Origin: Neurospora tetraspora
Lineage: Eukaryota > Ascomycota > Sordariomycetes > Sordariales > Sordariaceae
Assembly (NCBI RefSeq): GCF_033439725.1
Contig: NW_026944384.1
Coordinates: 5,704,001 to 5,768,000 of the forward strand
Length of the DNA: 64,000 nt
Direction of reading: 5' to 3'
The translations under genes and the position numbers were made by a program. Position 1 is the first letter of the stretch, and every line of letters starts with the position of its first letter. Under the pieces are notes generated by a model. The model made no database searches. It saw nothing but the letters and a program-made list of their open reading frames with translations, and was not told the DNA's origin. Shown here one piece after another: positions 45,237 through 57,755 of the stretch.

Positions 45237-46572
45237 CTTGTCTGGCAGAGCAGCCTCGAGGCTGGTGGTTCGCGAGTCGTTCGCAGTGGGATCCCCCGCA
45301 AGAGAAATTCAGATTGACGTGTTGAAGGGAGAAAGTTTCAAAGATTTTGTGAATTTCCCAAAGCAAACGTCGCGAGATATGCAGTGATGTATCAAGGCAG
45401 GAACGACAAGACGCGCTGTGCAAATTGGGCAGGCGCGCTCAGGGTGCGTTCTGGTTGCACGTTCAGTACAGGTTATCACGTGGGGCACTAACGGCGTCTG
45501 CCTAACACCCGCCTGAATTGGCCCCTGTGGCGGTGGGGTTTGGTTAGTGACCTCACTAACTTTTAGGCCTTTGTCATCCCATCACACAGGGAACTCCAGG
45601 GCCCCACTATCGTCAATCTTGCCGTCCCTCGTTTCCTCCAGCAAAAGTTCCCATGGAGAGCGTGGGTAGGGCGAGTTTACATCAGCTTCCTCAGTTATCC
45701 TTCATATTCCGGCTTAGTCATCCTGCAATGTTTATTTCATCATAGCCATCTCATATCTCGAATGGCTTCGGGCAATGGTACAATACCGTACGTGGTTCCA
45801 AAGGGAGTCGCCACTGTGTGAGAGAATGACCGCAGTTAATCAGGAACATGTATGCAAGGGACTTTATTGCGAGATTGCTTTGGTCTCTACCAACAAGACG
45901 GTGATTCAAGGGGAGAGATGATCATCCGAGTTATTGGATTACACATTTCATAAAATGGAAGGCGAGTTTGATTGATCCCAAACAAGCCGCTGTGCCCCAA
46001 AGTTCACCTCGGGATACACCCAAGGAACCCGGGACGTCAAACGGGTGTCTACACCAAGTCACCCGCCAGGCACACTGTGTCATCCGAGACTCCGTTTCCC
46101 AATTGCATGGCTATGGTGGAATGAATATATGGTAAAGGTAGTGATGGTTGGTTACACACATGCTCCAAACTTCCGACCTCGGAAAGGATATGCTAAAAAT
46201 TGTATACATGCAAGTGACTGACAAGTTGTTCCCTAGAACGAGAGACAGCCGGTAGGAAAGAGGTATCTTGTTGTGCCAGTGAGATGTTGCCAGAAACGCA
46301 ACACTCAATGAAGGAAAGAGACAACAGCATTTGAAAAGCCAACACACCAACGCCGTGTGAACAATGATCCCTGACCGCAAGTAACCCACGCCTGTCTATG
46401 TCATCCCTCCCCATTCGCCCCAAACAATGCCCTGAATGTTGAAAAAATGAACGACAAAAGAAACCATGATGCAATCAGCGTTAATGTCCGCTTTGCTTTT
46501 CCTCCCAGTCCCACAAGTATCCCTATAAATGCCAAGTCACGGCGCACTTCGATGTCCATTTCGTCGCCGATT
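45237..46572. other. Intergenic spacer
   Basis: The spacer holds the promoter of the RAD52 gene and the 3' flank of the Sts1 gene, both on the minus strand. I see no supportable gene, RNA or repeat. Confidence 0.5.
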
Positions 46573-47394
46573 CTAGAAGGGACCAACTTGGACAGGTGCG
46601 CCATATGTGCCGTTGATGAGCTGGTTGAGTATCGAGTTGGGATCCGAAGAAGAACCCTGCCCATGAGCATTCGGGTTCGCGCCGATCCATCCAACTTCGT
46701 TGACCATTGCGTTCATGGCCTGCTCTAGCTTTCCTCCGGACTGCTGGTTGTGCTTAGCCAGAACCTGATCCCATTTTCCGTTGTGCAAGTGGAAGCCTCC
46801 TCCCCGCTTGGCCGCTTCTGTAATCACCAACGCCCAAGCTCTGGATATCTCGTCGTACGCTCCATCCTTGTGATGGCGATACTGTTGGCTGTCGAAATCG
46901 GGTAGGTCGTGAATGATCTTTGTTGCATGGTTCAGGTACTCCAACGACACGGTCGTTTGCTGCTCAACCGGCGGCAGGAACTGGGGGGTGAAATCGCCGA
47001 GACCATCCACCAACGCCATGAGCGGCTGCTTGACCCGGAAATAGGTGTATTCGGAACTCGAGTTGCCGAAAGGAATGGCGGCCCGTAGCTTGTCCTGGTA
47101 TTCGCCCAAAACCTCGAGGGCCCCGTTGACTGACGGCCGCGGTGCTGAAGTCATCACTTCATGTCCAATGTCTGGATGACGCTCGCAAATCCTCTGCAGG
47201 ACAGCCCGCAGCTGCGACTTGTCGAGAGTTTCGAGTAGGCGGGGAAGAGGCAGCGGACGTCCTGCAAGTTCGATTCCAGCCCTGACCTTCTTGGACGGCC
47301 TCGAGAGCTGCCTCGAGTTGATTGCGGGCGAGCCGGTCGGCGAGACCGACATTTCGTTGTCATCGTCGTCGGCTTTTCTTTTCCTGGACGCCAT
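46573..47394 (-). CDS. sts1: Sts1/Cut8-type tether of the nuclear proteasome
   Basis: A single exon of 273 residues starting MASRKRKADDDDNEM at 47394. The frame stays open for a few codons upstream but has no other ATG. The basic-acidic N-terminus is a likely nuclear import signal, with PSKKVRAGIELAGRPLPLPRLLETLDKSQL after it. The Cut8 six-helix core follows, with LRAVLQRICERHPDIGHEV, SYTYFRVKQPLMALVDGLGDFTPQFLP-like text and a C-terminal Gly/Asn/Gln-rich end. Cut8/Sts1 holds 26S proteasomes at the nuclear envelope and is itself short-lived through its N-terminal lysines. Those properties are known from yeasts and inferred here. Confidence 0.88.
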   Translation of the reverse strand: MASRKRKADDDDNEMSVSPTGSPAINSRQLSRPSKKVRAGIELAGRPLPLPRLLETLDKSQLRAVLQRICERHPDIGHEVMTSAPRPSVNGALEVLGEYQDKLRAAIPFGNSSSEYTYFRVKQPLMALVDGLGDFTPQFLPPVEQQTTVSLEYLNHATKIIHDLPDFDSQQYRHHKDGAYDEISRAWALVITEAAKRGGGFHLHNGKWDQVLAKHNQQSGGKLEQAMNAMVNEVGWIGANPNAHGQGSSSDPNSILNQLINGTYGAPVQVGPF

Positions 47395-50160
47395 GGTATA
47401 GTGCGACACTGGCAGAACGTTGTTAGCAAGCCTGCAGCGACAGCCAGGTTTTATACCAGCAGTGCTGGATGCACGCTGCGATGCACGACAAACACTGTTG
47501 TAACTACTTACTTGTTCTGGGGGGCGAGCGACGAGAGGGTTCCTGTTGATGAGGGAAGAAGGGCGGCTGCGGCGATAGGAGCACGTTCATTGTGGGATTG
47601 ACAACAATGCTCGTTTGGCGGTATAGCGTTGCGTGGCGCTACCGACGCAAAAAGGAGACGACGACGATGCGGACGGACGACGGAACGACGGCGGTGGAAG
47701 AAGCCAGACGATCAGAGGTTGAAGAAGTTAAGGGAGCAGCCGGCGTCAGACCGCTCGCGGGTTGGGTTTGTTTTGAGTTGCAAACTGTTGCGAGTCGCAA
47801 GAAATGCGAGTCAAGGAAGAGAGGACTGGAAATGAAAGGAAGGGAAGGGTGGAAGAAGGAGAGGCGCAGAATGGCGAGTGAGAGAATGGAGCGAACTCTT
47901 GTGAATGGCAGGCAGGTGCCGCGCAGTCAGACTGCTTTCCACTTCACAGTGCGATGGTCCGGTGGAGATTTTTTTGCTGGACGTTCTTGGCTCTGAAGAA
48001 GCGACCAAAAGTGAGGAGCCTTTTCGCTTTTCTCTCTGCACTTGCAACGGATTCCGACGGGATTGCGCCGAATCAAGGGCTGTAAATGGAGGGAATGCAG
48101 AATGGAGTGAATGGGTGCTCTGCGACCAACCAAGCCAACAACAAAAGCGCATCCGCTTGACCTTCGCTTGAGCGTCCCAGTGGCTCATTCCCTGGTTCTC
48201 ACTGGTGTCCCGGTCCTGGAGCAAGCAGTGGTGACGAGTGACCAGTCAGCTTGTGATGTGTGTGTGTGTGGTGTCAGGTGGTGTCAGCGGCCAGTGTCTG
48301 TCAGCGGAAACAACGGTTGGCTGGGCCTCTTCAAGGTCAGAGCAGCTTTTACGCCGATTGGTGATGCCGGGACTGTCAACTGTCAATGGTGTGTATCGGA
48401 AGGGAGGAGCAGCACCAGCAAGCAGCGACCCTTTGCATTTGCAAGGAACTTCAACCTAAAACATGGAGTGGATGTCGATTTTCAATGGACCGGTCCACTC
48501 ACCCAGCTGGCCCAGGGCCCGCTTTGTTGATGGAGTCCATGTGGTCAGAATGGTGGCTAACTAGAAGAGGCTATTAGTTCTTCAGCCTTTTGTTACACTA
48601 ACCAGATCAGGTACCAGTCCCCTCACCAAACCGATTGTGGTTGGTACTTGGTAGACCCCTACCAGAATGTTTAAGTGCATGCATCAAACCCCGAGACGAC
48701 GAACGATTCGAAAGATGTTGAGCGGTCAAGACAAGCCGGCCTGCAAGCCCAAGCAATGAGGCGTTGCCGTGATAGGAAGAGAGAAGCTCCAGAGTCTGTT
48801 CAGCCTGCTTGCCGATGAATTGCTTGAGGTGACATTTTTTCCGAGAAAGGTACGACGTGGACTGGTGGGGTCTTTGAGGACCTTTTGTCGTTTTTTTTTT
48901 CCTTTCAAGGCCGCCCGATCTCGCCAAGCCCTATCGGTGGTTTTCGGCACGTGAGGCCCAAGATGATGGTTTCGGGTACCAATTGCCTCCACGTTTCCAT
49001 CAAACGCAACGATTCGACTTTGAAGCGACAGCGACAGCGACGGCGACAACGGTACATACACTAACCACGGTACGGTCAGCACCTCATCGAGGACCTTGGA
49101 AAAGCAATTGTTGCTTTCCGCATCTCTCTCGGCCTGGTCCTTGGACAGGCGTTTGCCAACGCTGTCAAGCTGTTCCTGGCCCTTGGGCTTGGCGAGATGG
49201 AAAACGACATTGCACCCGATCAGCCCAACGTCAGCAACAAGCTCATGTCGTTTCCGTTTCGATTCTGCGGGGTTTTATGGTCATCATCACTCTGGAACAA
49301 CTTCCGAAGGATTTGATATCCTTCCATTGGGAGGAGACTGACCTATCGGGAGTGACTGTCCAGCTGTGTAGCTGAGTGTAGCTGTACGGGCTGAGAGAGC
49401 TGTCTATTCGTCCAACAACTCACTCAATATGGACGAGTGTCTACACTATGAGCTATTATTCATGCTAAGGGATATCCTGGCAACATCAAGGTAGAAGATG
49501 GGCCAAGTCAGAATATTGGCATCACATTTGGCCCATCGCATCGCGCCTTTTGGGCCGTCTTCTCTGATTTGCGTTTTTCGGGGAAATATTCCACTACACA
49601 TCGGGTCGATGACCAATGTACTTGTACTGTACCTTATTCCGCTCCATCAGTCAGACGACAGCTGATAGGTATGTATGTACGGCTGCACTTCAAGACCTGT
49701 CGTCGGCACAAGGCACACTTTACACCTAAAATCAAGCTCGTATTTCACTAAAAAAGGGGCATGTCTGCAACCTGCAAATGTCAAGTCCCATGAAGAGATG
49801 ATGGAGATCTGAAAAGATGGAGGCTCTTTCAAATTTGGCACGAGATTCAGAGGGGTATCAGTGGAGAACCCGAAGTGGAGGTTCCCGCTCCCCCGCATTT
49901 TGCGCGATGGAGACCAAGCGGAAGAAAAGCGGACACGCGAGCGAACGGTGACCCCTTCCTTATCGCGAGCTTATCGCAAAGTAAATTTTCGAAAATCTTG
50001 TGCTGCCAGCAATTGGGGAATCTCAATGTCAGTGCGCGGCTGTCCCCTTCTGTAAACACTGCAAACTTGAGGAATCAACAACCTTGAATTTGTTGTTATT
50101 CCCAACTTTATTTCTTGTCGTATTTGCATCATCACGGTCAATACGCAAAAGCCAACCAAA
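47395..50160. other. Divergent intergenic region
   Basis: This is a 2.8-kb space between the divergent Sts1 and Nop13 genes. Small (CGACAG)n and (GT)n runs occur near 49027-49050 and 48258-48270. Frames such as 47592-47996 are Arg/Glu-rich and unlike the coding style of the neighbours. I see no gene. Confidence 0.5.
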
Positions 50161-51552
50161 ATGGCAGCAACAAAAGATCTCGAAACCGCCTCCGCGCAGG
50201 AGTCCGCTCCTGTCGACGCCATGGACACCACCGCCGATTCCGCCTCCGAGAAGAAGCCCAAGAAAGAGAAGAAAGAGAAATCCTCCAAGAAGCGCAAGGC
50301 CACGGGGGAGTCCGCCGACACCGTCGACACCACTGCCGATGCCGCCGATGCCGCCTCCGACGACGAGAAGCCCAAGAAGTCCTCCAAGAAGCGCAAGGCC
50401 GACATCACCGAAATCGAAATCGATGTCACCGCCCCCGAGCCTCCCTCCAAGAAAGCCAAGCGTCTGCTCAAGAAGGGCAAGACCCTGCCCACCAAGCCCT
50501 CCTCCGACAAGGGCGACGACTCCGACAGCGACGGCGAACCCGCCAAGGACGGCGAAAAGAAAAAGGAGAAGAAGGAACGCTCCCCCCACGGCGTCTGGAT
50601 CGGCAACCTGCGCTTTACTGTCACTAAGGCTGAACTAAAGCAATGGCTCGTCGACAACAGCGGCGGCTCCATCACGCCCGAGTCCATCACGCGCGTGCAC
50701 ATGCCTACGGCCAAGGCGCAGCCCGGCCAGCCCAAGAAGGAGAAGCCCGAGAACCGCGGTTTCGCCTACGTCGATTTCGATTCGCTGGCTACCAAGGTCG
50801 CGGCCATTGCTCTCAGCGAGACGGAGTGGTACAGGCGTAAGCTGTTGATCAAGGATGCGACGTCGTTCGAGGGACGACCGGAGAAGAAGAAGGAGGACGA
50901 AACTGCCAAGGGAGCAAAGGAGGACGAGCCATTGGTAGGCGGCAAGTTCGCCGGCTCAACCAAGATCTTCGTCGGCAACCTCTCCTTCGACACCACCGAG
51001 GACGACCTGCGCAGCCACTTTGACAAGTGCGGTGCCATCAGGTGGGTCAAGGTGGCCACGTTCGAGGACAGCGGCAAGTGCAAGGGGTACGGGTGGGTGA
51101 ACTTTGAGGAGAGCGAAGCTGCGCAGTGGGCGGTTAAGGGGTTCGTCAAGATTCGCGAAGAAATTCCCGAGTTGGAGGATTTCATGGATGAAGATCAAAA
51201 GGCCGAAGCCGAAGCCGACAGCGAAGAGAAGAAGAAGCAGGAAACGGAAAAGAGGATAAAGACCCGCAAGTGGTGGGTCAACCAGCTACACGGCCGCACC
51301 CTCAAGATCGAGTTGGCTGAGGACGATAAGACGAGATACGAGAAGCGGTTCCGAGGCAAGGGCGCTGGTGCTGGCAAGAAGCAAGGAGGACAACAACAAC
51401 AGGGCGAGAGGCCACAGCAGAGCAGAGCTCCCTACCAGAAGAGGGAAGAGGGAGGTGGTGGTGGTCAGATCAAGATGGCTCAGGATATCAGCGTTGCCAG
51501 ACTTACCGGTGCGCCTGTTGCTCACCAGGGCAAGAAGACTACCTTCGAGTAA
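50161..51552 (+). CDS. NOP13: Nop13-like nucleolar RNA-binding protein, two RRMs
   Basis: A single exon of 463 residues. Residues 1-140 are Lys/Glu/Ala/Asp repeats with several KKRKA and KKAKR nuclear signals. RRM1 has RNP2 VWIGNL (145-150) and RNP1 RGFAYVDF (199-206). RRM2 has RNP2 IFVGNL (269-274) and RNP1 KGYGWVNF (308-315). A charged insert in RRM2 and a WWVNQLHGRTLKIELAEDDKTRYEKRF segment follow, as in yeast Nop13. The C-terminus is Gln/Gly-rich and ends LTGAPVAHQGKKTTFE. Nop13 associates with pre-ribosomes and the nucleolus, and ribosome assembly is the inferred role. Codon use is strongly C-ending, as for well-expressed genes. Confidence 0.9.
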   Translation: MAATKDLETASAQESAPVDAMDTTADSASEKKPKKEKKEKSSKKRKATGESADTVDTTADAADAASDDEKPKKSSKKRKADITEIEIDVTAPEPPSKKAKRLLKKGKTLPTKPSSDKGDDSDSDGEPAKDGEKKKEKKERSPHGVWIGNLRFTVTKAELKQWLVDNSGGSITPESITRVHMPTAKAQPGQPKKEKPENRGFAYVDFDSLATKVAAIALSETEWYRRKLLIKDATSFEGRPEKKKEDETAKGAKEDEPLVGGKFAGSTKIFVGNLSFDTTEDDLRSHFDKCGAIRWVKVATFEDSGKCKGYGWVNFEESEAAQWAVKGFVKIREEIPELEDFMDEDQKAEAEADSEEKKKQETEKRIKTRKWWVNQLHGRTLKIELAEDDKTRYEKRFRGKGAGAGKKQGGQQQQGERPQQSRAPYQKREEGGGGGQIKMAQDISVARLTGAPVAHQGKKTTFE

Positions 51553-52161
51553 AGGAATTGAAGGGTGTCTGTCTGTCGTCTGGTCCGGGCTGGGCCGGTT
51601 GGGTTACATCCTTGGGAGGTGGAGGTATTTCGGCGGAAGAGAGAGAGAGAGAGAGAGAGAAATCTGGGTTCAAATCATACCGCGGTTCTTCTTCTGTGCC
51701 GTGGGAGCTTAATGTTGTGCTGTCTTTGTTTTATTATGGTGTCTTTTATATACCTAGGTATCTTGTTTCTATGGTGTTCGGGTTTTTAGACGACCAACGA
51801 AAGGAATCGATTTGCGTTTTCATCTCCTGACCTAACTACTGTGTACGAGCAATCATGGCGATTGCGGATGTAAGGCAACTAAAGAAGGGAACCCCAAAAT
51901 TTGGTAAAAGTGTTAATGCTGATGAGGAGAGGAGAAAGGCACACACTCCAAGCGAGGGCCTTGGGGCCCTGGTACATATACCAGACTTCCCGCTCCTTCC
52001 CTCCGAGGAACTCATGGGCTCCCATATGGGCATATGGGTTGCAGGTGTAGTGGTTCAGTCCGCTGCCTTGTGACTTGTATGTAACTCGGGAGCACATGGG
52101 TTCACTCCTCACTTCGAGCAGGTAACAATCCTTTTCCCTCACCTTTCCCGTCCTCGTTTCT

Positions 52162-52192
<31 letters not shown>

Positions 52193-52901
52193 GGTGAGTC
52201 TGTGGCTGGGTATGACGCGGACCGAAGGAGTAAGTAGTAGTATGTATATATAGTCTTTTCATTTTTTGGGGTGCTAAACTATAGGTGTATAATAGATCGC
52301 GGTGGTTTTTTGATGGCGTCTGGTTGGATGTGTTGATTACCTTTTACTTTATTCCAATTTTCTCTGACCGTATTCCTTTTTTGTCTCAGTCGGTGAGTGC
52401 AGCTAAGGAAGGGAGACGCACGATCGTTTTCATTATTTCTCAACATGCCCCGCCAGAAATCAAACTTCTCTGATGACATCCCAATGATATCGAACGTGTC
52501 TGTCTGGGTAATGTATCTAGCCATACCTGGGCATCTTTCTCCTCAGTCAGTCGTGATTATCGTAATAACATAGTTCAGAGGAATAAGATCGATCGGAGGT
52601 CCAGGCAGCTGTATTCAACTTGAACGGGGGTAAGTGCAGTGGGACCAGGAAGCAAGTTCAAGTCGTCTATTGTATTTGTCCCAGGGGCAACTTTGGCACA
52701 AGATTTCACACAACCAGATTTGATAGTACCCAACCGGACGATTCGCTTCATTTGCTTCGTCCCATCTATTACAAACTAAGTAGGACCTGACCTTGGACTC
52801 TAACACAACTAACTCCCCCTCCCTCCCAAACTCTAATCCAACCCTCTCTCTTGGCACCTCACCACCTCACCCCACCACCTCACCACCGACCACCATAATG
52901 A
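51553..52901. other. Convergent 3' spacer with simple repeats
   Basis: The spacer contains a (GA)n run at about 51638-51661, a run of 28 T at 52165-52192 and CCACCTCACC-like repeats at about 52855-52890, next to the stop of the Cex1 gene. I see no gene. Confidence 0.6.
52165..52192. repeat. Poly(T) run of 28
   Basis: An uninterrupted T tract (A on the minus strand) lies between convergent genes. Its length is likely to vary between strains. Confidence 0.9.
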
Positions 52902-55692
52902 TTACCACCCATCCCCCCACCCATCATCCCCATCCACATCTGCCTTCGGCTTCGTATCAATCTTTTTCACCGTCGCCGGTGCAGGTTTCTTGCTAATAGG
53001 CAACGTCTTCTTCACCACCGTCGTTGTCGGCGCCACCTTTGCCGTCCCCGCCCCCGCCCCCGTCCCCGTCTTGGCCAGCCCCTTGGGCAGGGTTTTCGGT
53101 GCGGCCAAGGGATTCTTCTTCTTCTCCGCTTGCGCCGCCAACCACCCCGCGAAATCCGGTTCATCATCATCGCCGAAGGGTGTGCTGGTTGATGCTGGTT
53201 TGCTACTACTGCTTACTGACCTTTTTGCTGATGCTGACGCTGGTTGTGAAAGAGTCTCAGAGCTAGTGCCCCAGTTATCATCCCCCGCGCCCGCTGCCGT
53301 GTCGTCGTCCATATCACCCATATCGCCCCAAGCGTCTGCGTCGTCTTCTTGCGGTTCGGGGTCAGCAAAGAAGGAGTCTCCCATTGATGGAGTTGTGGGC
53401 GCTGGGGATTTGAGTGCCTGTCTATGCAGTGCCGAAGCAGAAGATGAGGTGGGCCGTTTGGGAGTCGTGGTAGAGGTGGGCGTGGGTAGCCCGCTGGCGC
53501 TCGGAACGGGCGAGGGCGCACCAGAACCGTTGGGTTGCATCTCCCCCGCTGCGCTGGAGAGCTTGTTGGTGAAGCTGGAGATGGCCCAGCCTGCCCAGGC
53601 GGCGGCTACGGCGCCAGAGCCGGAGCTCGAGGCTGCTACGGCTTCGGCTGGTTGAGGGGTGCTCATTCGTGGTTGGGCGGTTTCGGGGGGTATTACGGTT
53701 TCGGGCATGTCTTGTTGGGCTTTGCGGATGCGTTGGAGGTAGACGTCGATGGTCTTATTGGCTTGGTCGCGGATTAACTTCTCCTTGTCGATGAGCAGGG
53801 GGGAGACGGCGGGTATTAGGCGCGTGGCGCAGTCTTCGTCGGAGAAGTACTCGACTGTGACGGCGAGAGCCATCAGGGCGGCGTTGCGGGCGTGGACGAA
53901 GGGGTCCCGCAGAGAGCGGGTGAAGGCGGCGATGAGAACCTTGGCTCGGTTGGAGGTTCCCAGGTACTTGGCGATCTTGCCAAGGCAGATTGTAGTGTTG
54001 GTACGAATACCGGGCTGTTCATCGTTGGCGGTCTTGGCGAGGTATCTGAGCAGATCGCCATTGATGGTACGGTCCGACAGTTTGCTGATGATAACTAGTA
54101 CGGACTTGAGGGTTTGTTCGCGCACAATGGGTGCAAGATCGGTGAAACCCGCAACCTAAAAAGTGTTTGCCGTTAGTATTAAACACACGAGGCTTTGGGC
54201 CTCTTTTTGCAGCCCACTCCTATAACAAGGCTGAGACTTACTATTTGCGGAAAGATCTTGTCGTTTACCACTTTCTGTGGTAGCCTGTCGATCATGAGCG
54301 ACAGGTTGTCCAACAAACACACCCTGATCGCTCTATCGGGGTTTCCGAATAAGCGAATGACGACAGGAGTAACCTTTGTGTCAAAATCCTCGTTCGACAG
54401 CTTTGTTGCAATCTTCATCACTACTCCAAAGGCCTTAGGACCACCGCCACCGAATTCTACTGACTTTAGTAGCTCGGGTAGGACCTTCATCTTGAAGAAA
54501 TCTTCAGGGAAGTCGTCAGAAAGTTGATCGAGATCCTCCAGGAAAGCCTCGCGTTCGGTTTCCGACTTCACTCCCAAGTTGTCAACTCCTTCGGTAAGCT
54601 TGATTAATGGGCTGTCGAAAAAGGCTCCAGTCCGTAGTCCTTGTTCGAGGAAGTGAGCGGCGCTGAGTCTCGCTTTGGGGTTGGCGTTGATGAGGCGCTT
54701 GTAGCTGGCTTGCATGCTCGGTGGGATGCTCTTGGTCTGTCCTAGTTGGTCCGAGCCCAGAAAACTGCCGTTAAAGACCTCGTAGATCAGGATGCCGAAA
54801 TCATACGAGTCAACCGCATGGTGCGGGCTCTTCTTGATAACATCCCAACCGCCGTTTGCAAGTTCAGGAGGAGTGTACCTTCCTGAGTCTGGCACAACAC
54901 TGCCGTATCTCTGTTTTGGCATGTTAGCGCCCCATGTTCTCCCGAGTGCCTGTACCGAGTGTGAAAACGTACGTAAATCAAAGCATCGTCGTCCTTGACA
55001 TTGCTCAGGACTTCAAAGCCGCCAAGCTTCCACTCGCCGCTCTCGGATGTGTATATCGAGGCGACCTTGAGGTTGCCGTGTATCGAGGATGCGTCACCGT
55101 TGATGAACTTGAGGGTTTTCTATAGCTCCAGGGTCAGCCGTCGGTCCAAATAGTCAAACCAAGAGATTGGAAACATACCGCTACGCTATAAAGACCCCAT
55201 TTCGCAGTCTCCGGACTTAGGCTCTTTCTCTTGACGTGCCAACTTAGGGGAACTAGCCGCTCAGTGGCAATGTAGATGTAGGAGTCTGTCTTTTGCGCAA
55301 GGCTCAGCTTAAGCGACCACAACGTTCCATGGGCAAAGATGCCCTACCTCGACCGTATCCAAGACCTTGATGACGCCGGGATGTCGTAGTGTTCGTAGCT
55401 TCTTGAGCGCATTCTTGGCCAGGGGAAGCGCAGATCGGTTGGCGGAGATATCAAAGGAGAAGATGCTGCAGTTGGACCCGTCCTCCTGGAAACAATAGAG
55501 GGATTAGCTGGCAAACTCTTATGTGCCGCGGGTAGGGGAATTAAGGGTGTAACGAGGACAGGCACCTACGCGTCGAGTTCCGTTGTAAAGGGTCCAGATG
55601 GAGGGGTCCAGATCGACCTTGTCGCCAAAGTTATAGGGGAATGGGGGCCCCTTTGCGATGGCCGATGCGACAGCCGATTTGAGGAAGTCCAT
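52902..55692 (-). CDS. CEX1: SCY1-like pseudokinase (Cex1/SCYL1)
   Basis: Six exons: 55692-55570, 55485-55348, 55289-55179, 55119-54973, 54910-54242 and 54155-52902, 813 residues. All five introns are phase 0. The N-terminal kinase fold (about 1-290) has ALKKLRTLRHPGVIKVLDTVE and YIATERLVPL. The catalytic loop reads IHGNL and the activation start GGF, in place of HRD and DFG, so it should be inactive. HEAT repeats follow (about 320-560, e.g. FPQIVAGFTDLAPIVREQTLKSV-like text and RTNTTICLGKIAKYL). A low-complexity tail of about 230 residues ends DDGWGDGW. Yeast Cex1 and animal SCYL1 act in tRNA export and COPI-dependent Golgi traffic. The third-intron acceptor (AAAAG) is the weakest junction. 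Confidence 0.9.
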
Positions 55693-57755
55693 GGCGGATG
55701 ACTTGTCTTGGAAAGCTCAAAGAGCCTTTAGTCGATGTTACAGCCGTGTAGCAATATATCTGGACGTTTGGAGTGTCGAGTCGAGAAAGGGGGTGGTGGG
55801 ATGCAAGTTGTCGCAAAGCACATGTCCAAGGAGGTGATCGCGAATTCCACTTGTTGCATTCCCCTGCAGGCAGCGCCGCTCTGGAAGTTCGTTCGGCGGG
55901 CAAACACGACGCTAGCGAGCTACAGGGAGCTTGTAGGCCAGGGTGGCCCCTAGCACTCAGACTCCACGACATCTCGATGGTTAGAGGGTCCGTGCACGAA
56001 TCACTTTTAGCGGCGGGTGTTGCCCGTTGGCGTTGGCGGTTCGGGAAGGAGAGGCCAGGCGGATTTTATGGCAAGTTGGGTTCCACTGGAACATCTTTTG
56101 GTCCACACTCCACAGTCTTTCCATCGTCATCTTCCCTCCACTGACAACGTCCTCGCTTCCTTTGTTTATTATTACAACATCAAGTATTCATGATCAGCAA
56201 GCTTCATCAACACACCACATGTCCCCAACCCTGCCTCTGTGATCTCCGGGTCTCTGGTCGATGGTCAACAACATCGATGCTGGTTCCTTACATGGCCTAA
56301 GCAGGCAAGCATCTCCAGGCGCTGGATGGCAACCCGGGATCCGGCAGGCGGGGTTTGGTTACTCAAGCGGGAGAGACGCAAGGTTGAGACCTGATTGAGT
56401 ACCAAGGGAAGCTCTGGTGTTTATGTGTGCTCTGACATTGACTGCTTTACTGGTATAGGGAGCATTCCCGTGTATCTCGCATCAGGTAAGCTTGCCTCAC
56501 TCCAACTCACCCTCTCACTTCACACGGCAACGTCTATGATGAGCAATTGGTAAAAGGTCCGACGACCGATAGCTCTTCTGGGGTCATGGTTCTGCTGGTA
56601 CAATGGGGATTCTCGGCGCCTCACTCTTTGTGAGTGCGCGTCCGCTGCCAATTCATTTGCCCACTCCTCGTGTTGTCCTGAGACTATCGGCAGCACGGCA
56701 TGCTTGGCGATTGGATACATCTGATAGCTGCCTGTCCGGAGCTCTCTGAGTCTCTGTCGACAGAGGCTACTTCCACTTTCCAGGAGCCCGACTCTCAACT
56801 GCTCTATGAAGCCGGGCCAAAGGCAGTGGGGGACAGGAAAGACATGGGGAGAGTACCCGACTTTGATCGTGGTCTTCCCGTCCTTGTTACCTCAGAATCA
56901 TGAAACCGTTGTGGCTGGTCTGGATGAGGACTATTAGGAAAAACTGAAAAGACCTGAGACGCAAGTTGCCTGTGTTGTCCTATCACAAGGACTATACCAA
57001 AACCACCCCTTATATGGCTTCCTTGTCCCCTGAAACTTTTGTTTTCGTGCTTCACAGCCTGGGATTGGCCTGCTAACTTCTCACAAAGACTCTCATAGGA
57101 CGGCTTATACATCCTGCTTACTCTAGATGTCCCGTTGCAGACGTCTAGACCAAACGTTATATCCCGTACATTCATACAGCCCAGGGCGGCCACACCTGGC
57201 GCCTCGGACTTCTTGAGGCACGACCTGATCGATGCCGTCTCGTTGCAGATATTGCAAAAAGGAAGCCAGTATTACAAGACCATTATTCCGATGCATCAGT
57301 TGTGATAGAAGTTATCATTCGGCATGCCATATTCCACATCCCACCCGGTCAACGTAGGTCTTTTTCTCTCTTATTCTCTTTTCTGTACTTCCATGTCATG
57401 CCCGTCATCCCTCATGTTTTCAACTGCCCTCCCTCTATTAACCCGCAATCACCTCTTCGTCTTCACTACAGTCAACGTGGAACTAGCCACAAAAATGCCA
57501 GAAAAGAGATGACAACCAACGCACCAGTTACTGTTGTGTACTTGACAGAGGGTTCGCAGTAAATGGTAAAGGTTAGAGCGGGCCCACTCGTAGCCAATTA
57601 AAGCTTCCACCTGCCTATTTACCCTTTTTATTTTGCTCTTTCCTCTCTCTCTGCCTGCTGCGGATTTGCACAACAGACAACATAGCCATTCCACACTCGT
57701 CTCACCTTGTTCGCAGTTTAGCTTCAAGACAACCTCAACATGCACTCAGTTACAG
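55693..57755. other. Divergent intergenic region
   Basis: The region holds the Cex1 promoter and the promoter and leader of the disordered-protein gene. I see no supportable gene, repeat or RNA. Confidence 0.5.

Noticed and set aside
47592-47996. 134-codon frame between Sts1 and Nop13
   Set aside because: Arg/Glu-rich low-complexity translation, overlapped by other frames and lacking homology.
51668-51684. GGGTTCAAATCATACC, resembling a tRNA T-arm
   Set aside because: No matching acceptor stem or anticodon arm is found upstream, where only a GA repeat lies.
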